Positions 14,220 through 28,600 of a stretch of DNA of 64,000 nucleotides are shown piece after piece; position 1 is the first letter of the stretch, and each line of letters starts with the position of its first letter. The translations under genes were made by a program, and so were the position numbers. The notes under the pieces were generated by a model that had not been told where the DNA came from, made no database searches, and saw only the letters and a list, made by a program, of their open reading frames with translations. The stretch is taken from positions 186,001 to 250,000 of the forward strand of contig JAPFBL010000359.1 in NCBI GenBank assembly GCA_026182355.1, given 5' to 3'. The stretch is from Hermatobates lingyangjiaoensis. Lineage: Eukaryota > Arthropoda > Insecta > Hemiptera > Hermatobatidae.

Positions 14220-17200
14220 TATATAATATGCGTTTTAGTGTCCTTTTTTAATGAAATAAGGATTTATAGCAAGAGTGTATTTAAGGAATTAATTTAAATA
14301 TATATTGCGTTATTGAAAAATAAAATAATATGATAACTTTTTTTTTTAAATAATACATCCAGGGTAAAAATTAAAAAAATCTGGAGTGGCCTACACTCTA
14401 CTTTACTATAAGTAACTTAATGTCAAATTTCTTGAGTATATAAAACATAACGTCTCATTTAAGCATAACGTAAACATCTAAATGGGATATAATTATTAGC
14501 CTGTCATTCCTGAGGTAGTACAGATAGTGATTGAAGGACATATCAATTTATAAGCTTATTTTTGTACATCACAAATAATTTATTATTTGCAAATAATTTC
14601 ATTAGTATAACTACAGCAGTAATAACATTTTTGAAAAACCAAAGTGAACATTTCTTGAAACGAAATAGTATCCTACAAGAGAACATGGCTATTGTTCAAA
14701 TAGCCAGTAGATTTCTTACATCGTTTACTTGACATCCTTCTACATTGAATATTAATGTAAAATTTTCAAATTTGAAACAGTAAAATACTCTTTTTTTCTC
14801 TGAAAAACTTCTTAAACAGCGAAGAAAATGTTGTTTTAAGGTGATTTGTTAATTAAAGATGTACGATAATTACAGTTATTAATCTCTAAACGAAAGATTT
14901 ATATTTTGAATTATCTTTTACATTTTTGCTTTTTAACAGAATTATTATACTGGGAATTTTATGGCTTCTTAGTATTTAATAAGATCATTTTCCATCCCCT
15001 TTGTCAAATAACATATATACGAATTTTTTTTTAATGAGTGTTATCATTTACCTGCACAATATTATTCCTCTTACATCTCTTATAAGTCAATAATATATTT
15101 TCATTTTTCCGTTAGAAACATCAATTTTATCTCAGTGGATTCGCTCAAAAAATTTCTAAGTCAATGTAAACAATGTAAAAAAATACAAAAAATTCGACAA
15201 GTATAGCAGGTGATCTCTTAGTCTAGAATAAACAAACAGTTTTTATATCGTTATTGCTCTTTCCCGTAATTGAAACTTCATGAATTTTTTTTTGTGAATT
15301 GATAATTTTTTTCCATTTTTGGTCAAATTTTCATTTTTTTTAATCAGCCGTTTAGCGTCAAAAAAACATTTTCTGAAAACACAAATCGTACTGTAACGCC
15401 CCATTAGCGAATGTAATTTTCGAAAAAAATTTCTCAACTCATTCTCCATATAATGTTCTATTTGTAGGCATAGTTTCATTCTTGTCCGTCAAACAGTATG
15501 GCTTGTATCGCTCTCACAAGGTTTGAGATTGAATTATAAGTCAAAATTTTTACATTTTATTAAAAAAAAATATTTCCTGTTGTCTTAAAATTCTGAATAT
15601 ATTTTTCGTTTGTTGCATTTGTAACTTCAAAGATAATGTCAAAATTTCAAAACTCTAGGGTTATCAGTTTAGGAGAAATAAATGTTTTAAAAAAAACGGT
15701 TTTTGGCAAAAAAAGTGACTTTTCCATCATGCATAATTCTTCCCAAACAATAGGGATCTTCGTCTAAATGGGGCCCATTTTTGTGTAAAATATCAACTTG
15801 ATCCATCAAAGATTGTGGACCGTAGCGTGGTAACAAGCAATGCTAACACACGCACCCACCCACCCACCCACCCACCCACACACACACAGACATCAACGTA
15901 AAAACGTCATGAAACGACTTCTGGGACCTCAAAACATGTAATTCCGTGAAAATCTCGAGATCGAATTTTTTCACGATCACTATACTTTACTTATAGTAAA
16001 GTAAAAACATTGTTGAAAATTAAAGTGCTCTAATGAAGCTTATATATTTAAATCCAATTATCAAATTATCATATCTGTTTCGACTCAATCATGGGCGACT
16101 ATGTTAGCTAAATTATAGAGTAAACAATACTGAAAATATATAGTGAGCATATGTACTGTGTGAAGCTGTTCTAGTACATCTAAACATAAAGACTGTAAAT
16201 TACAGATTTAATGGATACATCATGTTGTGTTGACAAAACTTTTATTTACCTATAATGTTTTTTTTCTACTATCATAAAGATTAAAATAATGTGTTTGTTA
16301 TGCTAAACATATTAAGCTAACATAATCTGTTTTCACGCCAACTCTCAAAGTAGGCTCTTGAGAAATATCACATTTTTATGACGCACAATGGTTCGCTGTT
16401 ATAAGAATTTTCAATATTTTCTGTCTGTAGGATAACCATTTATGTAAACACCCGTCTCATGAATGAAAAGTTTAGGAATCTAAACTAAACTATATGTATC
16501 TTATATGTACTGATAACAATAAGAACACCAAATGGCCATATTTATTGATTTCATATTACTTTGAAAACAAAAGGAATAATTATAGTAAAGGTACTTGCTA
16601 TATTATAGTAAAGGTACTTGCTATATATTCATATCTTGAAATATATTAAGGTTAATTAATTAATTTAATAATTACTGCGGGACTTCCCCCATCCACAAAT
16701 TATTATTTAAAAAAAATTGGTTTTATTGGTTATGTTGTGCAGGTATTAAAAATAAAAAGAGTTTGGAGGTTTCAATTTTATTTGAAAATAAAATCGACTG
16801 CCGGTATGACAGATTAACCAGTGAAGAGGTCATTTGTGCGAGGTCACTACAATCGTCCCGCGTCGATGATAGCGCTAAACCCAGTGCAGTTGCCGCAGTT
16901 GGCCCTAGATAAGGGACGGATAAGAGATATATAGATATGAGATGTGTACCTGCAGATGAAAGGACTGCGGTTGGAAAACATGATGTCCCTTTCGCTGAAG
17001 ACATGCGTCTGCTGATGCGTTTCCACAATATGGACCTTCTTCATGCACTTGAGGGCAAAGACCTCTCCATCGTCAGTCTTGACTAACTCGACCCTGCCAA
17101 AGCCTCCTACGCCTAGAGTGGCTACGACTTCCAATCCATCTAGCTCTACTCTTTTTCTTTCTAAGAAGTGGTACACATATTGATATTTATAACATAAAAC

Positions 17201-18404
17201 ATAATGCTTATAACAAACAAGTGCTTTAATATATTCCGATGCTTTATTATATTTATAGCAAGAAGAATAGAGGCATAAAAGAAAATGTTCTCCTTTTAGA
17301 AAAATATGTTTCACAACTAGCGAAGTACTACCTTGAAAGACTATTCTGACTGGATATAGCAGTTGGCTGTGCTATGGTGCAATGTTTGCTAAATATGGCA
17401 GGTGCGATGGGACATCCCATTGGCGCACCTCTAACCCTTTCTTGACCACACTTACGGCATGCAGTCAATTGTTAACATGTTCAAATAACCTTGTCAAATC
17501 TCTTGACATATTTAGCACATTCCTTTCCAAATGCTTAACACTATAGACTACTTTTACGGTTGGTTATAGTTGATTCATCATTATTAATGAATCTGCCATA
17601 TCCACGAGTGTTTTTTTTTATAAATATATTCTTTCATCATCTTAACCGTTTTGATTCAACATAATTCTTATTGTCCTCTACATCATAGTCAACATCTTTA
17701 ACCCGCTTTGGCCATTTTTTTACAATTTATCCCAAATGAAGCATTTACCACTTTATGTTTTTGATAATATACATAAGTTTAACAGTGTTTTATTTTAAAA
17801 AGTAATATTGATATGAAAAAATATTTTTAGTACGTCATAAATGAAAAAATTAAAAGGTACATGAAAGTTTTTACAAGGCGATTATGAGACAATACTAAAT
17901 ATAAAAGTCTAGTCCAACCAATCAAAATAACTGTAAAATGAGAAGTACATACCGACAGTACTGCTACACATTCTATCAGTAAAACGCGGTACAGATTTAT
18001 ATAAGCCATTTAGTTATTCAAATATGATTAAAAAACATTAAACATGGTCAGTTCAGATGTAAAAATAAGTATATTTGATTAAATTAATGACACTGATATT
18101 TTTTGTAGGAGTTTACATCGTTCCTTAGAAAAGTAGAACTGATGTTAATATTGAAACAAAAATCTGAAACAATTTTAATAAGAAAGTCAAACCTGGTTCA
18201 AGAGGAGGGGCAATCACTTCAGGATCAACCGTCCGTCCTTTTCTATCGTCGTATTCCTTCTCTTGTAATTCATTCAAATCCCCAATTAAAAGTAGAAACG
18301 ACCTAAAATTCAATCAGTTTTACCAATCACCAAATGTTTACTTCAGTTACTTTATTTCTTTGAAATTTAACTAATGTATTACTAACATATTTCTTTAGAT
18401 GAAA

Positions 18405-18459
<55 letters not shown>

Positions 18460-21400
18460 ATTTCACATGAAACACGTGAAACAACAATCAATGATCAAGC
18501 CACAATAAGAAATGGGAAAACAAGACTAAGATCTTTCAACCGTAACAAGCGGTCTTCGTCAGAGTCAAAAACCCAACTGAGTTTTTTAAAATAAAACCGA
18601 GACGTCGGCAATGAGAGTTTGATGTTTGAACCTAGAAAATTTGACCAAATCCCGATTAGATAGCACACCTATATATATATATAAACTAGAATTTAAAAAA
18701 GAACACATAGAAAGGAAACCACTGAACTCACTACTATATTTCGATGTCCTCGTCTTCAGGAAAAGAAGTGAATCGCTCCAAAGGCTGATAACGACTGTTA
18801 TATATATATATATATATAGGTGTGTTCTCTAATCGGGGTTCGGTCAATTTTTCAGGATAAAAAATCAAACTCTCGTTGCCAACGTTTCGGTTTTATTTAA
18901 AACCTTTTTCATAGGCAGAAGTAAGAATTTTTTAACTAAGAAAATGAAATTTACATTATTTAAAGGAACAACAATGTTAGCCGGACAAAACCTTCGACTA
19001 GACTTCAGTCTGAAACGTTGGCAACGAGAGTTTGATTTTTTATCCTGGAAAATTGACCGAACCCCGATTAGAGAACACACCTATTCTATCAAACGGTCGA
19101 TATATTATTGAATCTGTTATATATATATATATATATATATATACTATATACTTTAATACTATATATAGTACATTTTAACATAACAAAAGAGTTGTTAACA
19201 CAACATACTTAACGCAGGACAAAACAGTTAATACTTCGTCGTAAGTAAATCGTATTGTCGTAAATGAATAAAACAGTTAAATATGGTTTTGATTTGATTG
19301 ATATGGTTTTTGATTTGATATGGTTTTTTAACCTTTGATTATGATATATTCCTTGGATTATGGATTTAGAGGGTATTTAGACTTTAGGTACTCATAAAAG
19401 ACAGTAGTAATCTTAATTGAACGGACACTTAATAAAGTAGCTCATCATATTAATATATTAATATTAATTACTATATCTCATCAAGACTTAATTAAGGAGA
19501 TACCTGGAGAACAAAGTAGTAATTAACTTTTTTCTTTCAGCTCTCTTTTATATATTATGGAATAAAGTAATGTATTTAAATTTTTCAGGTTGAGATAGAT
19601 TGAGTCGAAGATCATTTAATGGGTAAACAAGAAGCTATAAATTGGAATTTTTGAGTGGTTTAGACGAAAAAAAAACTTTTAACGGAAGCAATGTCACTTG
19701 AAACAAGATAATAAAACTCTTATCAGAAAGATAAAAGTATTCATTTACTTACATACAAAGGGTAAAGCACAGAAAATAAAGTGGAACGTTAACTTTCATT
19801 CTAAACCTGATTCAAGGATTTCTGTCCAAAAAATTATTAAATAAAACAAAAACAATTATTCCTGTTGAATTTTATAATTAAATGTTTGAACAAATTGACT
19901 TTGCTCGATTTTGTTCTTTCCAAATATTTTATTTCATTATATTTGAAATAGTAAATATAACTTAATAGTAAATAGTAAATATCACTTCGAAACTACTATC
20001 AAACAACATATTAAAAGGTCTCTTCCATTCTTGATGGCAGGTTTAACATGAAGAAAAATAGTTTTTTTCTTTCAAACTTCAAGAAATTTTGTTCTCCACC
20101 ATTTTTTAATGTTCGTAAATATAATACGATTGCATGATGCCCAACTAAAAAGTTTAATTTAAATTAGTGGCAGTAACGAAATGTTATGTTTTGGTTCTAT
20201 ATCTCATTTAAAGTATTTCCACTTCCATAATTTTTAAATCTCTTTTACTTGTTTATTAAGGACAATTCATTTGAAAACGCATGGATCGATTAAGGATGGT
20301 TATGTTTAGAGAACAAATGAAACAGCAGGTCCCTGGGGAAAAAAAAATAAAAAAATATTGACACCTCCCCCTGTTAAATATCTGTAGATATGCAAGCAAC
20401 CATTTTTACTGTTCCATATTGGTAGTCATTTATAGTAGTTCATGGTTTATAAACATGTTTAATATTACTTTTGATTTTTTCTTTAAGCTTAATGCAGTAC
20501 TTCTCTAACAGCGGGGTACCCCGACCCCAACTAGATCGTTATACGACGCTCCTCTGACATCGGGAAATATGCTTCTTTTTGTTTTTCTTCCAAAAATAAA
20601 GTATAACTGCATATCCACAATAGTCAGTGGCAGTAGGAGGTCACTCTTAAAGTAACCAACAATTTAAAATTCCACATTATGATGAAAAAAAATTAAGCAT
20701 GCATTATTTCATTCCTTTTGTTTTGCAGGCTAATGTCTCGTATATATTGAATTCCTTAGTTAATGTTTTGATGAATTACAGTTTGTTTATATTTTTTGAT
20801 TTCATTTTTTTTTAACATTGATTTATAGTTGTCTATTACAAATGTTTATAAATTATCAATTTAACGTTTATTATTTGTTACATTATAGAAAATGTATCTA
20901 CTTTAAATCTTTCCTATTACAGTCTAGGTTAGGTTAGGTTGCAGTGGCAGTTCCACAAGGGAACACACTTAGGCCGAGCATTGGCCCTTTGTGATACCAC
21001 ACAATGCAGATTGATTCTACAGTGGGAGTCCTAAATTTTGCCTAACTCAAGTGTATTTAGAGTAGGGCTCATTAACGAGAACCTGACATCGTACAGGCTC
21101 GGGACCGACAGTTTAACGTCCTTCTCCGAGGGACGAAGTGCTCAGATTTATTCACCTCCCGCGTGAATAAATCGAGGGCCAGGTGGGGATCGAACCACGG
21201 ACCTATCAGATCAGAGGCGAGCACGTAACCACTGAGCTAGCCGACATGCACTTGAGTTAGGCCAAATTTAGGAGCCTCAAAATAAAAATCATAGGGGATA
21301 TGCTATATTCGTTGAAGAATCAGTGTCAGAGGTTTTGCTATCTAGTACAGTTTCAATCACATCGTCGAAAAAAAATGGGTACTAAATCACATCTATTCCT

Positions 21401-22660
21401 CGACCACGAATAAATCGATAAATCCTTGACACAAGTTTTGAATAAACTAATATATGCAATTAAGATAAATTGGTATTTTTAGTAATTAATTAAGAAGGGC
21501 ATGTCCTGACTCTCTATCCAGGGTGAGACACTCGACTCCTGGAGGCATAGCCACGACATTGGCGCTTCGCACGTCCTCTTTCAGCAAAGCCTTCTCCCCA
21601 AAATAGTCTCCTCTTGACAATGTGCGTACTTCCTCTACTTCTGTCGTTCCTGGACCAAAAACATGTTTATTAATTCAATTTTTCTTAAGAATAAACGGGG
21701 GTTAAAAATGTTTTAAATTTTATTTCTAGTTTCGATTTGATTTCAAAAATTTTTTTAATTTTTATTTTTGAATTCAGATTTCATTTTTGCTTTACTAATT
21801 TTTATTTTTAATTTCAAATATTTTGGGTTTTTTCAATTTTTTGATTGATTTTTATGCATTTCTGTTTAAGTTCAGCCTGTATTTCAAATGCTTAAATCTA
21901 TTATTTGAGAGCAAATATATCATATCAAAATTAATCATAAAATTTTTCTATCTTTTTAAGTAAATTTGTTAAATTTGGTTTGTCTCAGTAGCACGGAATA
22001 GAATAAAGTATTTCTCTTTTAAACAATAACAGCATCCGTAAAACATATTAATTCGTAAAGGATTGATAAATCAATATTACAAAGGTAAACTGTATGTATT
22101 TATATTTAATATAATAATAATAATAATTCTAATAACAATTATTATTAATTATAATATAATAAGATATAATATAGTAATGCATTTCTAATTCGTAAAATGC
22201 TATAAACAAGCGGAAAATTTTCAAAAAAATATCTTTCTGTAATTCTTCTGTGGGTAGGCCAGTTTTAAAAATTAATTTTTTTTTATTTTATGCTTAATAA
22301 TTTATATTATATAACACAATAGGTTTAAAGACACATATATTAGCCATTACTCGTAAGTAATAGTGGACTTATAACCTGGAATTTATGCTGATATGATCAG
22401 TGAATTCATGCATTGTTAATTCAAATTTATATTATAATCGATTTCCATTTAGTAACCTTTTTAATTGAAGGTGTATCAGTGATTTTACTTTTCAGAAGTA
22501 TTTAGTCCAATCTTTTTCGAACTCATGAATAAACATATATATATATATAAACTAGAATTTTTAAAAGAACACATAGAAAAGAAATCACTGAACTCACTAC
22601 TATATTTCAATGTCCTCGTCTTCAGGAAAAGATGTCAATCGCTCCAAAAGCTGATAACGA

Positions 22661-22691
<31 letters not shown>

Positions 22692-25600
22692 TCTCAACTA
22701 TATAAATAATGATAAAAGTGTCGACCGTGAAATAGAAACAAAATTAAAGTTTATTAAGACTCGGTTCATAAACCTGAACCAAGGTTTATTATTGAATCTG
22801 AAGAACTGACCGAGTCCTGATAAACATTAATTTTCTTGATGTTCCCAATTGTAAACTTTTCTTCTCATTTACTTTTACAAAATCAATAACCAACAATTTT
22901 TTTAAAATAAATAAAAAACGTATTCTTAAATCGAAAATGTTCTTACATTGAATTTTAACTGATCTGTTAAGGTTAATTTTACTTATAAAAGTCACAAATA
23001 TACTCCATTATTGAAATATACAGCTCGTAAAAATGTGATTTACAAATCCTAATTATTAACGACTTGCAATATATTCAAACATTCACTAATGTTACAACCA
23101 TTCTTGGTTGTTAGGTTCACAAGTCTAAAGTCACTACACCATTTTTACTGAACACTCTTTCACCTTTATAACTTCAGCAAAAAAGAATCTTAATCCTTCT
23201 CTTAAATTTTAAGTTTATCGAACAACTCTTTTCTAAGTTTTTAAGGATAACAACTCCCAGTATATCAAATTTACCAAGAAAAAGCATTCCTTACTCCATT
23301 CCTATTAGTTTTTTATCTAGCATTTCTAAAGTTTCATTAATATTTAACTATTTAAAAGATTTTATTATTTCAGAAAATATTTTTTTCTACTAGCAAATTT
23401 TGAAATCGTAAGATTACTACTCTTTAGTAGTAATGAATTTTTATCCAACTCCCATATTCATATACTTTGAACTTCCACGTTATATTAAAATATTCGCTAA
23501 TTTGTTAATTATCACTATTTTTGTTATTTATGGACATCACATCGGAAATGAATTACTGGAAATGTTTTAAGCTAGGAAGGTTTGACTCATTTATAAATTG
23601 GCAATTTCAGTTAAAAGTTAGTCACATTACAGAAAGTTGTTGCAATCCAAAAATCGAAAAAATACTTCATACTATCGAAATAAAAACTGTGACCAATTAT
23701 ATTTTTTACAATTGCATTTTAACAGAAGTAGAATAAGCAGTTAAATTTTCAACTAAATTTATTTTGCAAAGGAGTAGACTGATTAAAGCTTTAGATGTTC
23801 GCAGTTCTAAATTATATATATAATTCAGTTTAATATTTGTTATTTAAATGTATGATTTATATTGTGAATAAAGATGTCTTTATAAAACTATTTTTTAATA
23901 TGCTAATACTGAAAAAAAAATTATAGAAAGAATCAGGTTCTAGGCTGAGTTCACTGAATGATTAATGTCAACAGATTTGCAATGTAGGATGAGTTAATTG
24001 GTCTACTCGCCTAGTATCACACTTGACATCTTTCAAAAGCCTTCGATGTCTGTCTCTGAAAACTTAAATATATATTTCACAATATCTCAACTGGGTGTTG
24101 TCATTTCCTCCACTGTTATTAGCTTTCCACCCACCTGTTAGCCAACATCTTTGATTAATTACCCTTCACCGCTCTCAATTCACCACTCTGTGACGTTATA
24201 AACAAAACTGTAGCTTGTATCAAACATATGTAAAAAAAAAAATGAAAATATTTCTTGTGCCTTTAAAAATTGCAGGTTATTTTTCTCTTATTGCTTTTGT
24301 AACCTCAAAGATAATGCCATAATTTGAAGACTTTAGAATTAGTAGTTTAGAAGAAAACAAATGTAGTCTAAAAACAGGTTTTTGGAAAAAAAATTGGCTT
24401 TTCCATCAAGCATAATTGCTCCCAAACAATAGGCCTCATCTACACTATGATGCCCATTTTTGTGTAAAACATCAATTTGATCCATCAAACATTGTGGACC
24501 ATAATGTGGCTACAAACTTTGGATACATACTCACTCACCAATACACACACAAACATCATCGAAAAAACTTGATAAAACGACTTCTGGGACCTCAAAACAT
24601 GTAATTCCGTCAAAATCTCGAGATCTAATTTTTTCACCATCACAAGTAGTGAAGCTATTTTCTTTATCATCTGAATATTACAGTAATATATATTTGTATA
24701 TTTATTCAAAACCTTTAGTTTTTGCTAAAAATATAAACTTATCCTAAAAAAGTTACTAAATAGTTATTTAAATTCTCTCTTATTTAAGTTCTCTTGAGGG
24801 ACTGAGGAGAGAGTTAAACTGAATGGTAAACTGCTGCCCTTTCAGGAGCAAACGTTTCAGGGCATATAACTCAGCCTCAGAAAGGTTCACACTTTTAGGT
24901 TCAGAAAAGGAGTTCTCATTTTAAAAGGAATTACGGCTGTGTGTTGCTGAATACAATTACTGTAAGTAATAAACAATATTTATTAGCCGTAATTATCGTA
25001 CACCTAAGGAAAAAAAGTTATCAGATAAGTCTAATTATGGTGCAATGTTGCTAAAAAATATTTTTGAAAAGTAATCACAATATTTTTTCTAATAATTGGG
25101 TACATTATTCTCATTAAAAATTTGAATAATTCTAGTTCAAATAATATATTAATATTCTATAGCAGTAGTTACTGACGATAAGGGAGCCATGTTACGTAGC
25201 ACACTGGTTAACTTTGAACTTGTGGGCCCAGGGTTCGATACGCACCTGGCTCTCGATTTATTCACACGGGATGTGAATAAATTTGAGTACGTCGTCCCTT
25301 TGAGTAGACGTTAAGCCATCGGTCTCGGGTCTGTACGATGTCAGGTACTCGTTAAATATCTCTACTCTAAATATACTTGAGTTAGACAAAAGTTAGGACT
25401 ACCAATGTAGAATCAACATTCAAACAAAAATACTGAAAATGGATAACGTTTTAACCCACTAGAGCAACGGTTTAAACAATAAAAAAATAACTACTGACGG
25501 CAATATTCCAAAAATAGTTTATAATTGATTAATCGCATTTCAAACAAGAATAGTTCGCAGGCGAGCAATATAAAACGATAAAAAACCAATTACTTAATAA

Positions 25601-28600
25601 ATATCGGTCAGCTAGAATTACTGTGTAAAGTGTTTTCTATTGTTTAAAAATAGTATATATTCGAAATATTTATATTCTATCTATTATATTCTATTTTTTT
25701 GACAACACACACAGCTGTGTCAAAAATTCAAAATAATATTTATCAGTGCATGCTAGTATTAGGACTACCAATGTAGAATCACCGGTCAAACGAAAATACC
25801 GTAAAGGGATAACGTTTTAACCCTCTAGAACAGGCGTGGGGAACCCGCGGCCTTAAGGCCGTATGTGGCCTTTTGAACCGTGAAATGTGGCCTTCTACAG
25901 TTTATTGAGAAAAATGTTTCAAAATATGAAGAATTACAATTATGGTAATAAAGAAAAAAAAATTCGGGCATTTAGGAAGAAGACTATTCATTAATCATTG
26001 CTTGAAAAGTCTGAGCTTATGGAAAATAATCTTCCTGGGTTAACAAATGTAATAAACGAAGGCAGTAAGGACACTACTGAATCTTTTGAAAGCTGCAAAA
26101 CAGATTTAGATGTACTGATCTAGTAATATAATGATAGATAAAGTATTTTACAATATAACTATCATATAAGAATTTGCTTATCTATTCATGGTGGCCTTTT
26201 GGGGAAGTGGACGGTGCTAAAATAGCCTTTACTCGAAGAAAGGTTCCCCACCCCTGCTCTAGAGGATCGACCCAACTTAGCAGATCCGATGCCTAAGTTG
26301 GAATTGAAATTAACCGTGAAATTTCTAGGTGCCAGAGTCAAACTTTTCTGTTACAGACTCGAGAACTACAGTATTACCAAAGAAATAGTACTTTTCTAAT
26401 ATTAGTAGGGTTCTTTCCATAGATGACTGCTCATTTCCTTTCATTCTACTCAGTAGTAATCTTATTATAGTGACTGCTGAGTTGAAACACTATTTAACTT
26501 CTCACATGGACGAATTAATAGTCGTTTGAGAGGTTTTGGACGATGTTTATTTTCGTCATCAAGAGGAACTTATCATCTATATGAGGTAAGATGGTATTCT
26601 ACATTTCTTAATGTATTGTGAATAAACATTCATGATATTAACAAAATGAATGTATTTAACTTTTGTTGGCGATTTTATGTTTATTACATAGCAAATATAT
26701 GAATTTGTATACAAGTGCAAGACTATTCATTGAAATAAACTTCCTCACCTTACTTCCTCAATACTTACTGAATTGGAGCACTATTAATACTAAGAATTAG
26801 AATTTTTTTTAATATATTTCTTCACGAGAATTAAAAAAAGATGTGAAAATATTTAACAAGAGACAAAGTGAAGAAATCATTTAGTTTTTATACTTGAAGA
26901 CTTGAAGACATAAGAGTAAGTTATGAAAAGACGCTCTGAAACTTACTAAAAGCCATTTACTAAGAAAAAAAGCAATTTACATCTGACAGTCTGTTGGTAA
27001 CATCGTCTTTAAATATTTAAACATTCTAAAGACTTCAATGAAATAAGTACTGCATACTAATGTTACTAAGATTTAATGGAATGAAAATAAACTGAGGAAC
27101 AATTGGAGACCTTAGAATCTGAATGAATGAAAAAGATTTCATTGGAGTTCATTTGTTATATAGAAGGGATTATAAAACAATAACCAGCATTTCAGAATTT
27201 TGATCAGAGAAATTGTTTTCTCATCAGATGATCATTGAAATGCTCTCAGAAACTAAATTCCGTCTGTAAAAATATATATGAGCACTAATAAGTCAGACAA
27301 TAAATCTCAAATTTCTAGATCAAGGAAACATTTTGGGTGAAAATGACAAAGGTTAATTGATGTCTCTCCCCGTCCTCCTCCTGTCTTCATTGGTAACCAG
27401 ATAATTCCCTACCAAACCCATGTAAAATATCTGGGTCTTATTTTAGACTCTAGATTAACTTTCAAGCAACACCTCCATAATAAATCCAAGCTTGGAATTT
27501 ACTTGATGTGCAATCTATATTCTCTTTTCAAATCAAGGAATTCTCCCGATTCCGTCAAGGACCTTGTCTATAAAGGGGTTCTTCGTTCAGCGATGACTTA
27601 TGGATGCTCCGTCTGGTTTAGAGCTGCACCAACGAACAAGGCGTGTATCCAGATTGTTCAAAATAAATGTGCCCGCCTTATAGCCAAAATAAACGTATCA
27701 GGGCTCCTTGGTACGCCCGTAATGTTGATATTCACCATGATTTGAAAATGGAATCCATAGATAGTTACATCACCTAACTTACTACCAATGAAGACAACAG
27801 ATTATCTACTCATCCAAACCTCCTTGTACAAACTCTAAATCCTGCCACCAACCTTCCTCAACCTCACTGAACAATTACTGCATCCACTGACTATCTGACT
27901 ACTTTTCCAACTGATGACTAAAAACATTGAAAACCATGACCTCAACAAGACCACATGACCGCGAATACGACATCATTACTGTACAGACGAACTTAATATC
28001 TGACATGAATTACTGACATTCCAAGTTATAGTAGGACAGTAATCAAGCAGTAGAAGGCCTCTGGTCAGGAACTGCTAGTTACGACGTACACTATAGTGCG
28101 CGGTTATATTCGTTGGTCGTTGGTAGGTTAATTGATGGCAGTAATAATGAAAACTTTACAAACTACTGGTCTAAATTATTAAACTTTTGATTGTTACAAA
28201 TAAGTTAAACAATTCTTTTTTTTCTTTTTGTTCACAATTTTGATTTATAATTGTTAAAATGTATCAATAAACCTTCCGTATTTGACATTTTGTCTTAATA
28301 TAAAGAAACCTAAAAATAAACCGAGGTCACATTAGTAAAGGAAATCATAATGAGCTTTCATTCGTCTCTTGATATTCTTCCACTTATAAACAATCTCTTA
28401 CCAATAAAAATAATTGGCACTTTCTGGAAATAAAGTGACATCAGAAATGTATGAACGAAGAAAGCAATTACGAGATTTCTGCTTTTTTTTCAGCTAACGA
28501 GGTTTTTGAAGATAAGTCAAAATTATCTGATTCCACTCGTTTTTAAAAATGACTAATTGTTTATTTTAGCCGTCTTATTTATAAATTCCCCCTTTATAAT

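Noticed and set aside
14380..16004. Helitron
   Set aside because: No TC start, CTRR end or subterminal hairpin in the right place, and the borders are repeat-like on both sides.
17161..17314. N-terminal extension of the kinase exon open into the intron
   Set aside because: The phase from the hinge exon (G|AA) and the TTCTTAG acceptor place the exon start at 17160, and the upstream residues do not resemble PKG.
18865..19080. 71-codon minus-strand open frame
   Set aside because: It reads through the deleted foldback element and is explained by the repeat sequence.
20511..20590. hAT end (CAGCGGGGTACC)
   Set aside because: No matching inverted end or 8-bp duplication was found.
21176..21246. 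tRNA gene (A and B boxes)
   Set aside because: The boxes belong to SINE heads here and at 47810-47880. No cloverleaf acceptor stem is preserved and the body and tail are those of a SINE.
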